Both the position numbers and the translations under genes were made by a program. A DNA stretch of 39,769 bases from Brevundimonas sp. (GTDB taxonomy: Bacteria > Pseudomonadota > Alphaproteobacteria > Caulobacterales > Caulobacteraceae), in contig NZ_QFNM01000031.1 in assembly GCF_003248455.1 (NCBI RefSeq), positions 1 to 39,769 on the forward strand, given 5' to 3'. Position 1 is the stretch's first letter. Each line of letters begins with the position of its first letter. The notes beneath the pieces are model-generated. The model saw nothing but the letters and a program-made list of their open reading frames with translations, ran no database searches and was not told the DNA's origin. Positions 1 through 7,924 of the stretch are shown here, piece after piece.

Positions 1-723
1 GCGGCGCGGATGATCGCCCTGGGCGACGCCGAGGTGATGGTGGCGGGCGGGGCCGAAAGCTCCATCGTGCCGATCGGCATCGCCGGCTTTCTGGCCTGCA
101 AGGCGCTGTGCACCGCCTATAACGACACGCCCGAGACGGCCTCGCGGCCCTACGACCGGGGCCACGCCGGCTTCGTCATGGGCGAGGGCGCGGGCGTCAT
201 GGTGCTGGAGGAATACGAACACGCCAAGGCGCGCGGGGCCAGGATCTACGCCGAGGTCGTCGGCTATGGCATGAGCGGCGACGCCTATCACATCACCGCC
301 CCGTCGGAGGACGGCGAGGGGGGGCTGCGCGCCATGAAGATGGCGTTGAAGCGGGCGGGGCTGGAGCCTTCGGACCTGGATTACGTCAACGCCCACGGCA
401 CGTCGACGATGGCCGACTGGATCGAACTGAAGGCCATCGAGCGACTGGCGGGGGATCACGCCAGGAACCTGACGGTTTCGTCCACCAAGTCGATGACGGG
501 GCACCTGTTGGGCGCCGCCGGGGCCATAGAGGCGGCCTTCTGCGTCCTGGCCATCCGCGACCAGATCGCGCCGCCGACGATCAATCTGAACGACCCGGAG
601 ATGGAGACGCCGATCGACCTGGCGGCCAACAAGGCCAAGCCGATGAAGATCGATGTGGCCATGTCCAACAGCTTCGGCTTCGGCGGCACCAACGCCTCGG
701 TCATCTTCAGGAAGGTGGACTGA
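1..723 (+). CDS. fabF: 3-oxoacyl-ACP synthase II (FabF), 5' truncated by window edge
   Basis: Condensing enzyme of type II fatty-acid synthesis: it adds malonyl-ACP to acyl-ACP in the cytosol. The reading frame is open from base 1, so the start and the catalytic-cysteine half lie outside the window; about 240 C-terminal residues of a family that is usually near 415 are present. The two thiolase-fold histidine motifs are visible, AHGTST (near 395) and the later GHLLGAAGAIEA, together with the STKS lysine motif and the C-terminal FGFGGTNAS glycine loop. mltG starts at the base after the stop codon, so the two are almost certainly co-transcribed. The FabF (rather than FabB) call rests on the sequence type and on the fabF-mltG-yicC-gmk order known from alphaproteobacteria. 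Confidence 0.95.
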   Translation, partial: AARMIALGDAEVMVAGGAESSIVPIGIAGFLACKALCTAYNDTPETASRPYDRGHAGFVMGEGAGVMVLEEYEHAKARGARIYAEVVGYGMSGDAYHITAPSEDGEGGLRAMKMALKRAGLEPSDLDYVNAHGTSTMADWIELKAIERLAGDHARNLTVSSTKSMTGHLLGAAGAIEAAFCVLAIRDQIAPPTINLNDPEMETPIDLAANKAKPMKIDVAMSNSFGFGGTNASVIFRKVD

Positions 724-1878
724 GTGTTCGGGCGGGGGCGGGTCGAGAAGTCGGACGGACGGTCGGGGTTCACGGTCTCGCTGCTGAGCGCGTCGGCGAC
801 CTTCGGGCTGTTCCTGTTGGCGGCGCTGATCGCGGTCTGGGCCGTCTATTATGCGCCCGGCCCCTCGGCCCGGCAGGGCGACAGGACGGTCGTGACCCTG
901 GCCAGCGGGTCGAGCGTCTCGGCCATCGCGGCCAAGATGAAGGCCGAGGGGGTGATCCGGTCCCCCGACCTGTTCAAGGCCGCCGCCGCCCTGACAGGGG
1001 CGGACCGCCGGCTGCGGGCGGGCGAATACGAGGTGCCGTCGGGAACCTCCCTGGCCGGGGTTCTGAAACTGCTGGTCGAGGGGCGGGTGGTGCGCCATTT
1101 CGTGACCCTGCCCGAAGGCTGGTCGTCGCTTCAGGCGGTGGACATCCTGAACAAGGAGCCGGTGCTGACCGGCGTGGTGGCCGAGACGCCGGCGGAAGGC
1201 AGCCTGTGGCCCGACACCTACGAGGTGTCGCGTGGGGACACCCGCCAGTCGGTGATCGACCGGATGCAGCGCGCGGCCGCCGAGAATCTGCGCCTGCTGT
1301 GGAGCCAGCGCTCGCCCGCGACCGTGGCCAAGACGCCGGAGGAGGCGGTGATCCTGGCCTCCATCGTCGAGAAGGAAACCGCGCTGGCTGGGGAGCGGCC
1401 GCGCGTGGCGGCGGTCTTCTCCAACCGGTTGCGGGCCGGAATGCGGCTGGAGAGCGATCCGACCATCGTTTACGGCGTCACCAAGGGACGACCGCTGGGG
1501 CGCGGCATCCTGCGCTCGGAACTGCTGGCCGCAACGCCGTGGAACACCTATCAGATCAGCGGCTTGCCGCCGACGCCCATCGCCAATCCGGGCAAGGAAG
1601 CGCTGGCGGCCGTGCTGAACCCGCCGGCGGACCCCGCGCTGTTCTTCGTGGCGGACGGGACAGGCGGCCACGCCTTCGCCCTGACCTATGAGGAGCACCA
1701 ACAGAACGTGGCGCGCTGGCGCCAGATCGAGCGGCAGAAGGCCGGACTGCCGCCGGAAGCGCCCGTTCCCGTCGCGCCGGGCGCCGTCGCGGCCCCTATG
1801 ACGCCGCCCGCCGAACAACCCGCAGGTCAGGCGACCATCACCCTGCCGGCCGGGGCCAGCCAGGGGGCGACGCGGTGA
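724..1878 (+). CDS. mltG: Endolytic transglycosylase MltG (YceG-like)
   Basis: Inner-membrane endolytic murein transglycosylase, known to cleave nascent glycan strands and help terminate peptidoglycan polymerisation. The GTG start directly follows the fabF stop and has an AGGAAGG ribosome site inside fabF. One membrane segment lies at about residues 17-40. It is followed by a LysM-like subdomain and the YceG catalytic domain, where SIVEKETA carries the conserved Glu, followed by the conserved VFSNRL and LESDPTIVYG blocks and GLPPTPIANPG. The last 45 or so residues form a Pro/Ala-rich tail that looks disordered. At 384 residues it is slightly longer than E. coli MltG because of this tail. It overlaps yicC by 4 bases (GTGA), which suggests translational coupling. 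Confidence 0.95.
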   Translation: MFGRGRVEKSDGRSGFTVSLLSASATFGLFLLAALIAVWAVYYAPGPSARQGDRTVVTLASGSSVSAIAAKMKAEGVIRSPDLFKAAAALTGADRRLRAGEYEVPSGTSLAGVLKLLVEGRVVRHFVTLPEGWSSLQAVDILNKEPVLTGVVAETPAEGSLWPDTYEVSRGDTRQSVIDRMQRAAAENLRLLWSQRSPATVAKTPEEAVILASIVEKETALAGERPRVAAVFSNRLRAGMRLESDPTIVYGVTKGRPLGRGILRSELLAATPWNTYQISGLPPTPIANPGKEALAAVLNPPADPALFFVADGTGGHAFALTYEEHQQNVARWRQIERQKAGLPPEAPVPVAPGAVAAPMTPPAEQPAGQATITLPAGASQGATR

Positions 1879-2759
1879 GCGCATTGTCGGGCATGACCGG
1901 CTTCGGCCGGGCGGACGGGGCGGCCGAGGACTGGACCTGGGCGGTCGAGGCGCGTTCGGTCAACGGGCGCAATCTGGAGGTCCGGTTCCGGGGGCCGAAC
2001 GGCTTCGACGGTCTGGAACGGGCGGCCAAGGCGGCGGTCCAGGCGCGGTTCGCGCGGGGACAGGTCAACATCGGCGTTCAGGCGAAGCGGACCGACGCGG
2101 GAGAAGCGGCGGTCGCCATCAATGCAGCGGTGCTGGCGCGCTATCTGACCCTGGCCAACGAACTGGCCGAGGATGGAGCCACTCCGCCGTCGGCGGACGG
2201 ACTGCTGGCCCTGCGCGGCGTGATCGAGGCGCCGGAAGAGGTGGACGACCCCGAGGCGCGCGCCGCGCTGGAGACGGCCATGAGCCGCACCGTCGAACAG
2301 GCCCTGGATGCGCTGAAAGCCTCGCGGCTTCAGGAAGGCGCGCTGCTGGCGCCGGTGCTGGAAGATTTCATCGCCCGGATCGAGGCTTTGACGGCCCAGG
2401 CCGAGGGCGAGGCGGCCGCCCAGGTCGAGACCATTCGCGAACGTTTCGCCCGCCGCATCGCCGAACTGGCGCCGGACGCGCCCGGTCTGGACGAACGGAT
2501 CTTCCTGGAGGCCGCGGCCTTGGCGGCGAAAGCCGATGTGCGCGAGGAGCTGGACCGGCTGGCCGCCCATGTCGCGGCGGCCCGCCAGCTTGTGGCCTCG
2601 GCGCCAGCCGGGCGCAAACTCGACTTCCTGATGCAGGAATTCATGAGAGAGGCGAACACCCTCTGCTCGAAATCGGCTACGACCGCGCTCACCGGAATCG
2701 GCCTGGAGCTCAAGGCCGTCATCGAACAGTTGCGTGAGCAGGTCCAGAATGTCGAATGA
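1875..2759 (+). CDS. yicC: YicC family endoribonuclease
   Basis: YicC/YloC-family protein of 294 residues. Members have been reported as endoribonucleases linked to RNA turnover and stress, but the substrate here is unknown. The N-terminal family signature MTGFGRA and the WAVEARSVNGRNLEVRFR region are present. The C-terminal block with KLDFLMQEFMREANTLCSKS and IEQLREQVQNVE is strongly diagnostic; it holds the conserved acidic and Arg residues proposed to be catalytic. The GTG start overlaps the mltG stop and follows an AGGGGG ribosome site. gmk starts inside its last codons, a common pairing in alphaproteobacteria. Confidence 0.93.
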   Translation: MSALSGMTGFGRADGAAEDWTWAVEARSVNGRNLEVRFRGPNGFDGLERAAKAAVQARFARGQVNIGVQAKRTDAGEAAVAINAAVLARYLTLANELAEDGATPPSADGLLALRGVIEAPEEVDDPEARAALETAMSRTVEQALDALKASRLQEGALLAPVLEDFIARIEALTAQAEGEAAAQVETIRERFARRIAELAPDAPGLDERIFLEAAALAAKADVREELDRLAAHVAAARQLVASAPAGRKLDFLMQEFMREANTLCSKSATTALTGIGLELKAVIEQLREQVQNVE

Positions 2760-3390
2760 ACGCACGCCCCGCCGGGGCGTCCTCCTGATCGTCGCCAGCC
2801 CGTCGGGCGCGGGCAAGACCTCGCTGTGCCGAAGGTTGATGGCGGATCACAAGGGGCTGGAGCTTTCGGTCTCCATGACCACGCGCGGCATCCGGCCGGG
2901 CGAGGTGGACGGGCGCGACTATCATTTCGTCGGCCACGACCAGTTCCAGCGGCTGATCGACCAGGACGCCTTCCTGGAGTGGGCCGACGTCCACGGCAAT
3001 CGTTATGGCAGTCCCCGCGCGCCGGTGGACCGCGCCCTGGCCGAGGGACGCGACGTCCTGTTCGACATCGACTGGCAGGGCGCGCGCGACGTGGCCGACA
3101 AATGCCCGGAGGACGCCGTGCGCGTCTTCATTCTGCCGCCCAGCCTGGAAGAACTGCGCCGGCGCCTGGTCACGCGCTCGCAGGACGCCGAGGACGTGAT
3201 CGAACGTCGCGTCGCCAACGCCAAGGGCGAGATCGAACACTGCGACGCCTTCGACTATGTGCTGGTCAACGAGGACTTCGACCGTTCCTACGCCGAACTG
3301 GCCCACATCTATCACGCCGAGCGGTCGCGTCGGTTCAGAAACCTGTGGGTCGGAGACTACAAGGCCGCCCTGCTGCGCGAAGCGGTCTGA
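2749..3390 (+). CDS. gmk: Guanylate kinase
   Basis: Phosphorylates GMP to GDP with ATP, an essential cytosolic step in guanine-nucleotide supply. The P-loop SPSGAGKTS is near the N-terminus, followed by the GMP-binding region (SMTTRGIRPGEVDGRDYHF), FLEWADVHGNRYG, the DIDWQGA block and the LVTRSQD lid region. The ATG at 2749 gives 213 residues, typical of the family, and overlaps yicC by 11 bases; a GTG five codons upstream is possible but less likely. It is the last gene of the fabF operon and converges on the aminotransferase, with one hairpin between them that fits the opposite strand better. Confidence 0.96.
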   Translation: MSNERTPRRGVLLIVASPSGAGKTSLCRRLMADHKGLELSVSMTTRGIRPGEVDGRDYHFVGHDQFQRLIDQDAFLEWADVHGNRYGSPRAPVDRALAEGRDVLFDIDWQGARDVADKCPEDAVRVFILPPSLEELRRRLVTRSQDAEDVIERRVANAKGEIEHCDAFDYVLVNEDFDRSYAELAHIYHAERSRRFRNLWVGDYKAALLREAV

Positions 3391-3391
3391 G

Positions 3392-3420
3392 AAAAACGGC
3401 GGAGGCCGGGCGGTCCGCCG
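3392..3420 (-). terminator. Rho-independent terminator candidate for the lpt-pdxA-rsmA-aminotransferase transcript
   Basis: Read on the minus strand, a 6-bp GC stem (CGGCGG at 3420-3415 pairing with CCGCCG at 3402-3397, extendable by one A-T pair) is followed immediately by five T residues (3396-3392). It lies about 40 bases past the aminotransferase stop and just after the gmk stop on the other strand. The loop is long (about 10-12 nt), so strength is uncertain. The T-run side shows that it serves the minus strand. Confidence 0.6.
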
Positions 3421-3456
3421 CCTGAGACCTATTCCATGCTGCGCTGCCGCCCGTTT

Positions 3457-4632
3457 TCATCCCAGGGTCGGGGTCGGGGCCGGGGTCGGGGTTGGCGCCA
3501 ACTGCGCCGTCCGACGGGCGGCGAACCAGGGACGCATCCGGTTCAGGGCGTCCTCGATCTCGGGCGTCGAGACGGCGAAACTGAACCGGATGAAGCGATG
3601 GCCGTCGACGGGGTCGAAGTCGACGCCGGGCGCGGCGGCGACGCCGGTGTCGCGCAGCAATTGCTCGCAGAAGCCCACGCTGTCGTCGGTCAGGTGGCCG
3701 ATGTCCGCCCAGATGTAGAAGGCGCCGTCGGGCGGGGCGATCTGTCTCAGGCCCAGGGCCGGCAGGGCCTTGAGCATCAGCTCGCGATTGCGGGCGTAGG
3801 TCCGGATATGGCCCTCCAGCTCGATCGTCGCGTCCATGGCCACCAGGCCCGCGTGCTGGCTGAGCGACGGCGGGGTCAGAAACATATTGCCGATATAGGC
3901 GCGGGCGGCCGGGACCTGGGATGCGGGAACCAGAAGCCAGCCCAGGCGCCAGCCCGCCATGCTCCAGTATTTGGAGAAGCTGTTGATCACCGTCGCGTCC
4001 GGCGCGAACTGCAGCATGGACGGGGTCGGGCCGACGTAGCTGAGGCCGTGGTAGATCTCGTCCGAGACGATGGCGATGTTTCGCGCGCGGCAGACCTCGG
4101 CGATGGCGGCCAGTTCGGCGTCGGGGATGATGGTCCCGGTCGGATTGGCCGGGCTGGCGATGATGACGCCGGCGGGTGCAGGATCGAGCGCGCGCAGTTG
4201 ATCGGCGGTCAGTTGGAACCGGGTCTCGGGGCCGCAGGCGATCTCGACCGGCTCAAGGTGCAGGGCGCGCAGGGTGTTGCGATAGGCGACATAGCCGGGT
4301 CGGGCCAGGGCGATCCGGTCGCCGGGCCGAAACCGCGTGCTCAGCGCCAGGACCAGGGCCGGCGAGGCGCCGTTCGTCAGGACGATCCGCTCGGCGTCCA
4401 CCGCCACGCCATACCGCTCGTCGTACAGGCGCGCGATGCGGGCGCGCAGGTCGGGGCTTTCCCAATAGCCCATCGCCTCGGCGTCCAGCACCTGATGCGC
4501 GCGGGCGATGGCGGCGGCGGGCGCGCCGGTCGACGGCTGACCGAACTCCATGTGGATGATCGAGCGGCCTTCGGCCTTCAACTGGTGGGCCAGGCGGCTG
4601 ACGGAGATGGCGCGGAAGGGTTCGACGGTCAT
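3457..4632 (-). CDS. Class I/II PLP-dependent aminotransferase
   Basis: Fold-type I aminotransferase of the aspartate-aminotransferase superfamily. Recognisable motifs are MEFGQPSTGAP near the N-terminus, TNGASPAL, SPANPTGT, SDEIYHGL and SFSKYWSMAGWRLG, which carries the PLP-binding Lys, then RFIRFSFAV with the carboxylate-binding Arg. The substrate cannot be told from sequence alone. The protein ends in a Thr/Pro repeat tail (APTPTPAPTPTLG) that is outside the enzyme fold and is encoded by a G-run repeat. It lies 9 bases downstream of rsmA on the same strand, so it is probably the last gene of the long operon. The ATG at 4632 gives 391 residues, the normal family length. Confidence 0.9.
   Translation of the reverse strand: MTVEPFRAISVSRLAHQLKAEGRSIIHMEFGQPSTGAPAAAIARAHQVLDAEAMGYWESPDLRARIARLYDERYGVAVDAERIVLTNGASPALVLALSTRFRPGDRIALARPGYVAYRNTLRALHLEPVEIACGPETRFQLTADQLRALDPAPAGVIIASPANPTGTIIPDAELAAIAEVCRARNIAIVSDEIYHGLSYVGPTPSMLQFAPDATVINSFSKYWSMAGWRLGWLLVPASQVPAARAYIGNMFLTPPSLSQHAGLVAMDATIELEGHIRTYARNRELMLKALPALGLRQIAPPDGAFYIWADIGHLTDDSVGFCEQLLRDTGVAAAPGVDFDPVDGHRFIRFSFAVSTPEIEDALNRMRPWFAARRTAQLAPTPTPAPTPTLG
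3465..3492 (+). repeat. G-run tandem repeat, possible G-quadruplex
   Basis: Five runs of three or four G separated by two bases each (TC, TC, CC, TC). The plus strand carries the G-rich side. It lies inside the 3' end of the aminotransferase gene on the opposite strand, where it encodes the Thr-Pro repeat tail. The spacing meets the usual G3+N1-7 quadruplex pattern. Confidence 0.6.
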
Positions 4633-4641
4633 GGCAGGGTT

Positions 4642-5454
4642 TCAGGCAGGAAGGGCGTCCGCGAGCCGCAGGAAGCCGGCCACGTCGATGGTTTCGGCGC
4701 GGGCGTCGGGTTCGATGCCGGCGGCCTCGCACAGGGCCGCCCCGCCCAGTTGTTTCAGGCTGGAGCGCAGCATCTTGCGGCGCTGGCCGAAGGCGGCGGC
4801 GGTGACGCGCTCCAGGCTTTTCAGGCGTTCGGGCGACGGGCGTTCGTCAAGCGGGACCAGATGGACCACGGCCGAGGCCACCTTGGGCGGCGGGGTGAAG
4901 GCGGCGGCCGGCAGGTGCATGACGATGCGGGCGGTGCAGACGGCCTGGGCGATGACCGCCAGACGGCCATAGGCGTCATCGCCGGGAGCGGCGGCGACCC
5001 GTTCGGCGACCTCCTTCTGGAACATCAGGGTCAGGCTGTGCGGCAGCCAGGGGCCGGTCAGCCATTTGATCAGCAGGGCCGTGCCGACATTGTACGGCAG
5101 GTTGGACACCAGATGGGCGGGGCCGGAAACCAGATCGGCCTCCTTCACCTTCAGGGCGTCGGCCTGGACGATGGTCAGGCGGCCCGAGCCGTCGTCCAGT
5201 TCGGACAGCAGGGGAAGGAAACGGGGATCCTTCTCGACCAGGACCACGGGACCGGCGTCGGATTCCAGCAGGGCGCGGGTCAGGCCGCCGGGGCCGGGGC
5301 CGACCTCGATCACGGCCCGGCCGTCGAACGGGCCGGCCAGGCGCACGATCTTGCGGGTGACGTTCAGGTCCAGCAGGAAATGCTGGCCGAAGCTCTTTTT
5401 CGCCGACAGGCCGTGGGCGTCGAGGGTTTCGCGAAGGGAGGGAAGGTCGGTCAC
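4642..5454 (-). CDS. rsmA: 16S rRNA (adenine1518-N6/adenine1519-N6)-dimethyltransferase
   Basis: RsmA/KsgA dimethylates two adjacent adenines near the 3' end of 16S rRNA using S-adenosylmethionine, a late step in 30S assembly; its loss is known to give kasugamycin resistance. KKSFGQHFLLD at the N-terminus is the family signature. VIEVGPGPGGLTRALL is SAM motif I, and SNLPYNVG is the NLPY catalytic motif of N6-adenine methylases. At 270 residues it is full length. The GTG start at 5454 lies 8 bases after pdxA, with AGGGGC as a modest ribosome site. pdxA-rsmA adjacency is common in proteobacteria. Confidence 0.96.
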   Translation of the reverse strand: MTDLPSLRETLDAHGLSAKKSFGQHFLLDLNVTRKIVRLAGPFDGRAVIEVGPGPGGLTRALLESDAGPVVLVEKDPRFLPLLSELDDGSGRLTIVQADALKVKEADLVSGPAHLVSNLPYNVGTALLIKWLTGPWLPHSLTLMFQKEVAERVAAAPGDDAYGRLAVIAQAVCTARIVMHLPAAAFTPPPKVASAVVHLVPLDERPSPERLKSLERVTAAAFGQRRKMLRSSLKQLGGAALCEAAGIEPDARAETIDVAGFLRLADALPA

Positions 5455-5462
5455 GGCCCCTG

Positions 5463-6467
5463 TTAGCGCGCGGCGCGCGCCGCCGCCATCTCCGACGCCA
5501 GGCGAATGGCGGCGATCAGGCTGTCGGGGCGGGCGACGCCCTTGCCGGCGATGTCGAAGCCCGTGCCGTGGTCGGGCGAGGTGCGGACGATGGGCAGGCC
5601 GAGGGAGACGTTGACCCCGCCCCAGAAGTCCAGCGTCTTGACCGGGATCAGGGCCTGGTCGTGGTACATGCAGATGGCGGCGTCATAGGTCGCCCGCGCC
5701 GCATCGTGGAACAGGGTGTCGGCCGGCTTCGGATCGGTGATGTCGACGCCTTCGCCGCGCAGTTGTTCGGCGACGGGGATCAGGATTTCGATCTCTTGCA
5801 GACCCAGGGCGCCGCCCTCGCCCGCGTGGGGGTTCAGGGCGGCCATGGCCAGGCGCGGGCGGGCGATGGCGAAGTCCCGCTTCAGGCTTTCGTGGACGAC
5901 GCGGGCGGTGCGGGCGACGCGCTCGGCGGTGACAAGCTGGGGCGCCTGGTCCAGGGCGACGTGGATGGTGACGAGGCAGGCGCGCAGGTCGCGGGCCGTC
6001 AGCATCATCACCGGACCGCGCGTGCCGGCATAGGGGGCGTCGGCGGTCAGTTCGGCGATGAATTCGGTATGGCCGGGAAAGCGAAAGCCCGAGGCGTACA
6101 TCGGCGCCTTGGCGATGGGGGCGGTCACGACGCCCGAAGCCTGGCCCGACAGGGCGAAACCGACCGCTTCCTCTATGCCGTCCGCGACCGCCGGGGCGTT
6201 GGCGGGGTCGGGGCGGCCGACCCGGACGGGCGCGGGCAGGGGACGGTGGATGACGGGCAGGGCGCGGCCGAAACGGCCGGCGGCTTCGCCGGGATCGCTG
6301 ATCTCGAGCACGGCCACGCCCTGGTCGCGCAACAGGCCGGCGTCGCCGATGACGGCGAAGGCCAGCGGTTCGGCCTTGAGGGCGGTCCAGGCGGCGGCGA
6401 CGATCTCGGGCCCGACGCCGGCGGGTTCGCCCAGCGTCAGGACCAGAGGCGCGACCGCTGGGCTCAC
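5463..6467 (-). CDS. pdxA: 4-hydroxythreonine-4-phosphate dehydrogenase
   Basis: NAD-dependent oxidation of 4-phosphohydroxy-L-threonine in the DXP-dependent route to pyridoxal phosphate. GEPAGVGPEI is the N-terminal signature. The metal-ligand histidines are visible in TIHVALDQ, NPHAGEGG and MYHDQALIPVK, and HTEFIAEL and SPDHGTGFDIAGKG are also typical. At 334 residues it matches the family. The GTG start overlaps the surA stop by 4 bases, so it is translated as part of the long minus-strand operon. Confidence 0.96.
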   Translation of the reverse strand: MSPAVAPLVLTLGEPAGVGPEIVAAAWTALKAEPLAFAVIGDAGLLRDQGVAVLEISDPGEAAGRFGRALPVIHRPLPAPVRVGRPDPANAPAVADGIEEAVGFALSGQASGVVTAPIAKAPMYASGFRFPGHTEFIAELTADAPYAGTRGPVMMLTARDLRACLVTIHVALDQAPQLVTAERVARTARVVHESLKRDFAIARPRLAMAALNPHAGEGGALGLQEIEILIPVAEQLRGEGVDITDPKPADTLFHDAARATYDAAICMYHDQALIPVKTLDFWGGVNVSLGLPIVRTSPDHGTGFDIAGKGVARPDSLIAAIRLASEMAAARAAR

Positions 6468-7852
6468 TTGAACTCGATCAGGGCGTCGCTGCGCAGGTCG
6501 CGCAGATAGCGGCGCTCCAGAACCTGAAGATTCTGCGCCCTCAGTCGGTTTTCGACCTGCTGGCGGTTGGGGGCCTCGGGCCCGCCGACGCGACGACCGC
6601 AGACGGCGACCAGGTGCAGGCCCAGCGGCGTGCGGATCGGGGTGGAGACCGAACCGATCTCTCCGGTGCGGGCGAACTGCTGGAACTGGGGCGCCAGATT
6701 GGCCACGTCCGATTCGCCCAGGTCCGCGCCGATCACGCCCTCGGTCGCGCGCGCCTGGGAGATGATGTTGTCGCAGGTCAGGCCGGCGCGCATGGCCTGG
6801 AGCTTCTGGGTGGCGGCGGCGACATCGGCCTCGGACGCGGTTTCGGCCAGTTCGACCATGACCTGGCGCAGCGAGACCAGGCTGGTGGAGGCGCCGTCGC
6901 GCTTGTCGCGCAGATAAAGGATGTAGACCCCCCCGTCGACGACGATCGGATTGGACAGTTGGCCGGGCTGAAGCTGGTCGACCACGGCCTGGACGGCGGG
7001 CTGCAGCGAATCGCGCACGACCCAGCCGGCGTCGCCGGGCACGCGGGCGTTGGCGGACGGGGCGGCCGAGAACTGCTGGGCCACGGCCTGGAAGGGCGCG
7101 CCCTGGATGATCTGCTGCACCAGTTGGCGCGCGCCGTTCAGCGCGGCCTGGGGACCGCCGACGCGGGCGGCGTCGATGTAGATCTCGCCCAGCAGGAACT
7201 GGGGTTTGGAGGCCGCCTCGTTCAGGCGACGCAGTTCCTGATCGACCTGCAGGCTGCTGGGGCGGGCGCGGCTGTTGAAACGGCCGGGGACCAGCTGGCT
7301 CCAGCCGATCTGGGTGCGCAGGTTCTCGCGGAAGGCGGCGGGCTGGATGCCGCCCTGTTGCAGGAACTGAAGATAGTTGGCCGGGGTGGTGCCGGCGGCG
7401 CGGGCCATTTCCGCGATTTCCTGATCCACCTCTTCGTCGGTGACCTGCAGGCTCTCGAACTTGGCCATCTCCTGGGTCTTCAGCCGGTCCTCGATCAGGG
7501 CGTTCAGGGCGGCCTGCTGGATGGCGGGCAGGTTCTGCTCGGTCGGCTGAACCTGGGACGAGGCGATCAGCATCAGCATCCGCTGGCGCAGGTCATAGCC
7601 GGTGATGATCTTGTCGTTGACGGTGGCGACGATGCCGTCCGCCATTTCGAACTGGGGCTCGGCGCGCGGAGTCGCGGGAGCTTCCTCGGCGGCGGGGTTG
7701 GGGGCGCCGGCGGCGGCCTGGGACGGAGTTTGGGGCGGGGCCTGGGTCGGCGCCTGGCCCTGCGGCCGGGTCGGGGCCGTCTGGCCGTGGGCCGAACCGG
7801 CGAGCAGGAGCGCCGCGAGCGCAGCCCCCGTCGAATAACGCATCAAACCCAT
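6464..7852 (-). CDS. surA: SurA-like periplasmic chaperone / peptidyl-prolyl isomerase
   Basis: Periplasmic folding factor for outer-membrane proteins, placed directly after its best-known client lptD. Residues 1-24 form a signal peptide ending near SAHGQ. A Pro/Gln/Ala-rich linker to about residue 70 is followed by a SurA N-terminal chaperone domain (the EMADGIVATVNDKIITGYDL region). One parvulin domain is clear at about residues 210-320 (FLLGEIYI, GDAGWV, GVYILYLRDKR). The C-terminal part is a second, more divergent parvulin-like segment ending in LGLHLVAVCGRR. The ATG at 7852 has AGGA about 8 bases upstream; an internal ATG 9 bases later is the alternative. It is 462 residues long and overlaps pdxA. 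Confidence 0.9.
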   Translation of the reverse strand: MGLMRYSTGAALAALLLAGSAHGQTAPTRPQGQAPTQAPPQTPSQAAAGAPNPAAEEAPATPRAEPQFEMADGIVATVNDKIITGYDLRQRMLMLIASSQVQPTEQNLPAIQQAALNALIEDRLKTQEMAKFESLQVTDEEVDQEIAEMARAAGTTPANYLQFLQQGGIQPAAFRENLRTQIGWSQLVPGRFNSRARPSSLQVDQELRRLNEAASKPQFLLGEIYIDAARVGGPQAALNGARQLVQQIIQGAPFQAVAQQFSAAPSANARVPGDAGWVVRDSLQPAVQAVVDQLQPGQLSNPIVVDGGVYILYLRDKRDGASTSLVSLRQVMVELAETASEADVAAATQKLQAMRAGLTCDNIISQARATEGVIGADLGESDVANLAPQFQQFARTGEIGSVSTPIRTPLGLHLVAVCGRRVGGPEAPNRQQVENRLRAQNLQVLERRYLRDLRSDALIEFK

Positions 7853-7924
7853 TGCTCGTCCTGATTCCTCACAGCGGTCCGCCAGCCAGACCGGCAGGCG
7901 GTCGCGCCCCGTAAAGCGTCATGC

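Noticed and set aside
3436..5466. 676-codon open frame on the plus strand
   Set aside because: It runs antisense through the aminotransferase and rsmA. Its product is low-complexity Gly/Arg/Gln with no motif, a typical shadow in high-GC DNA.
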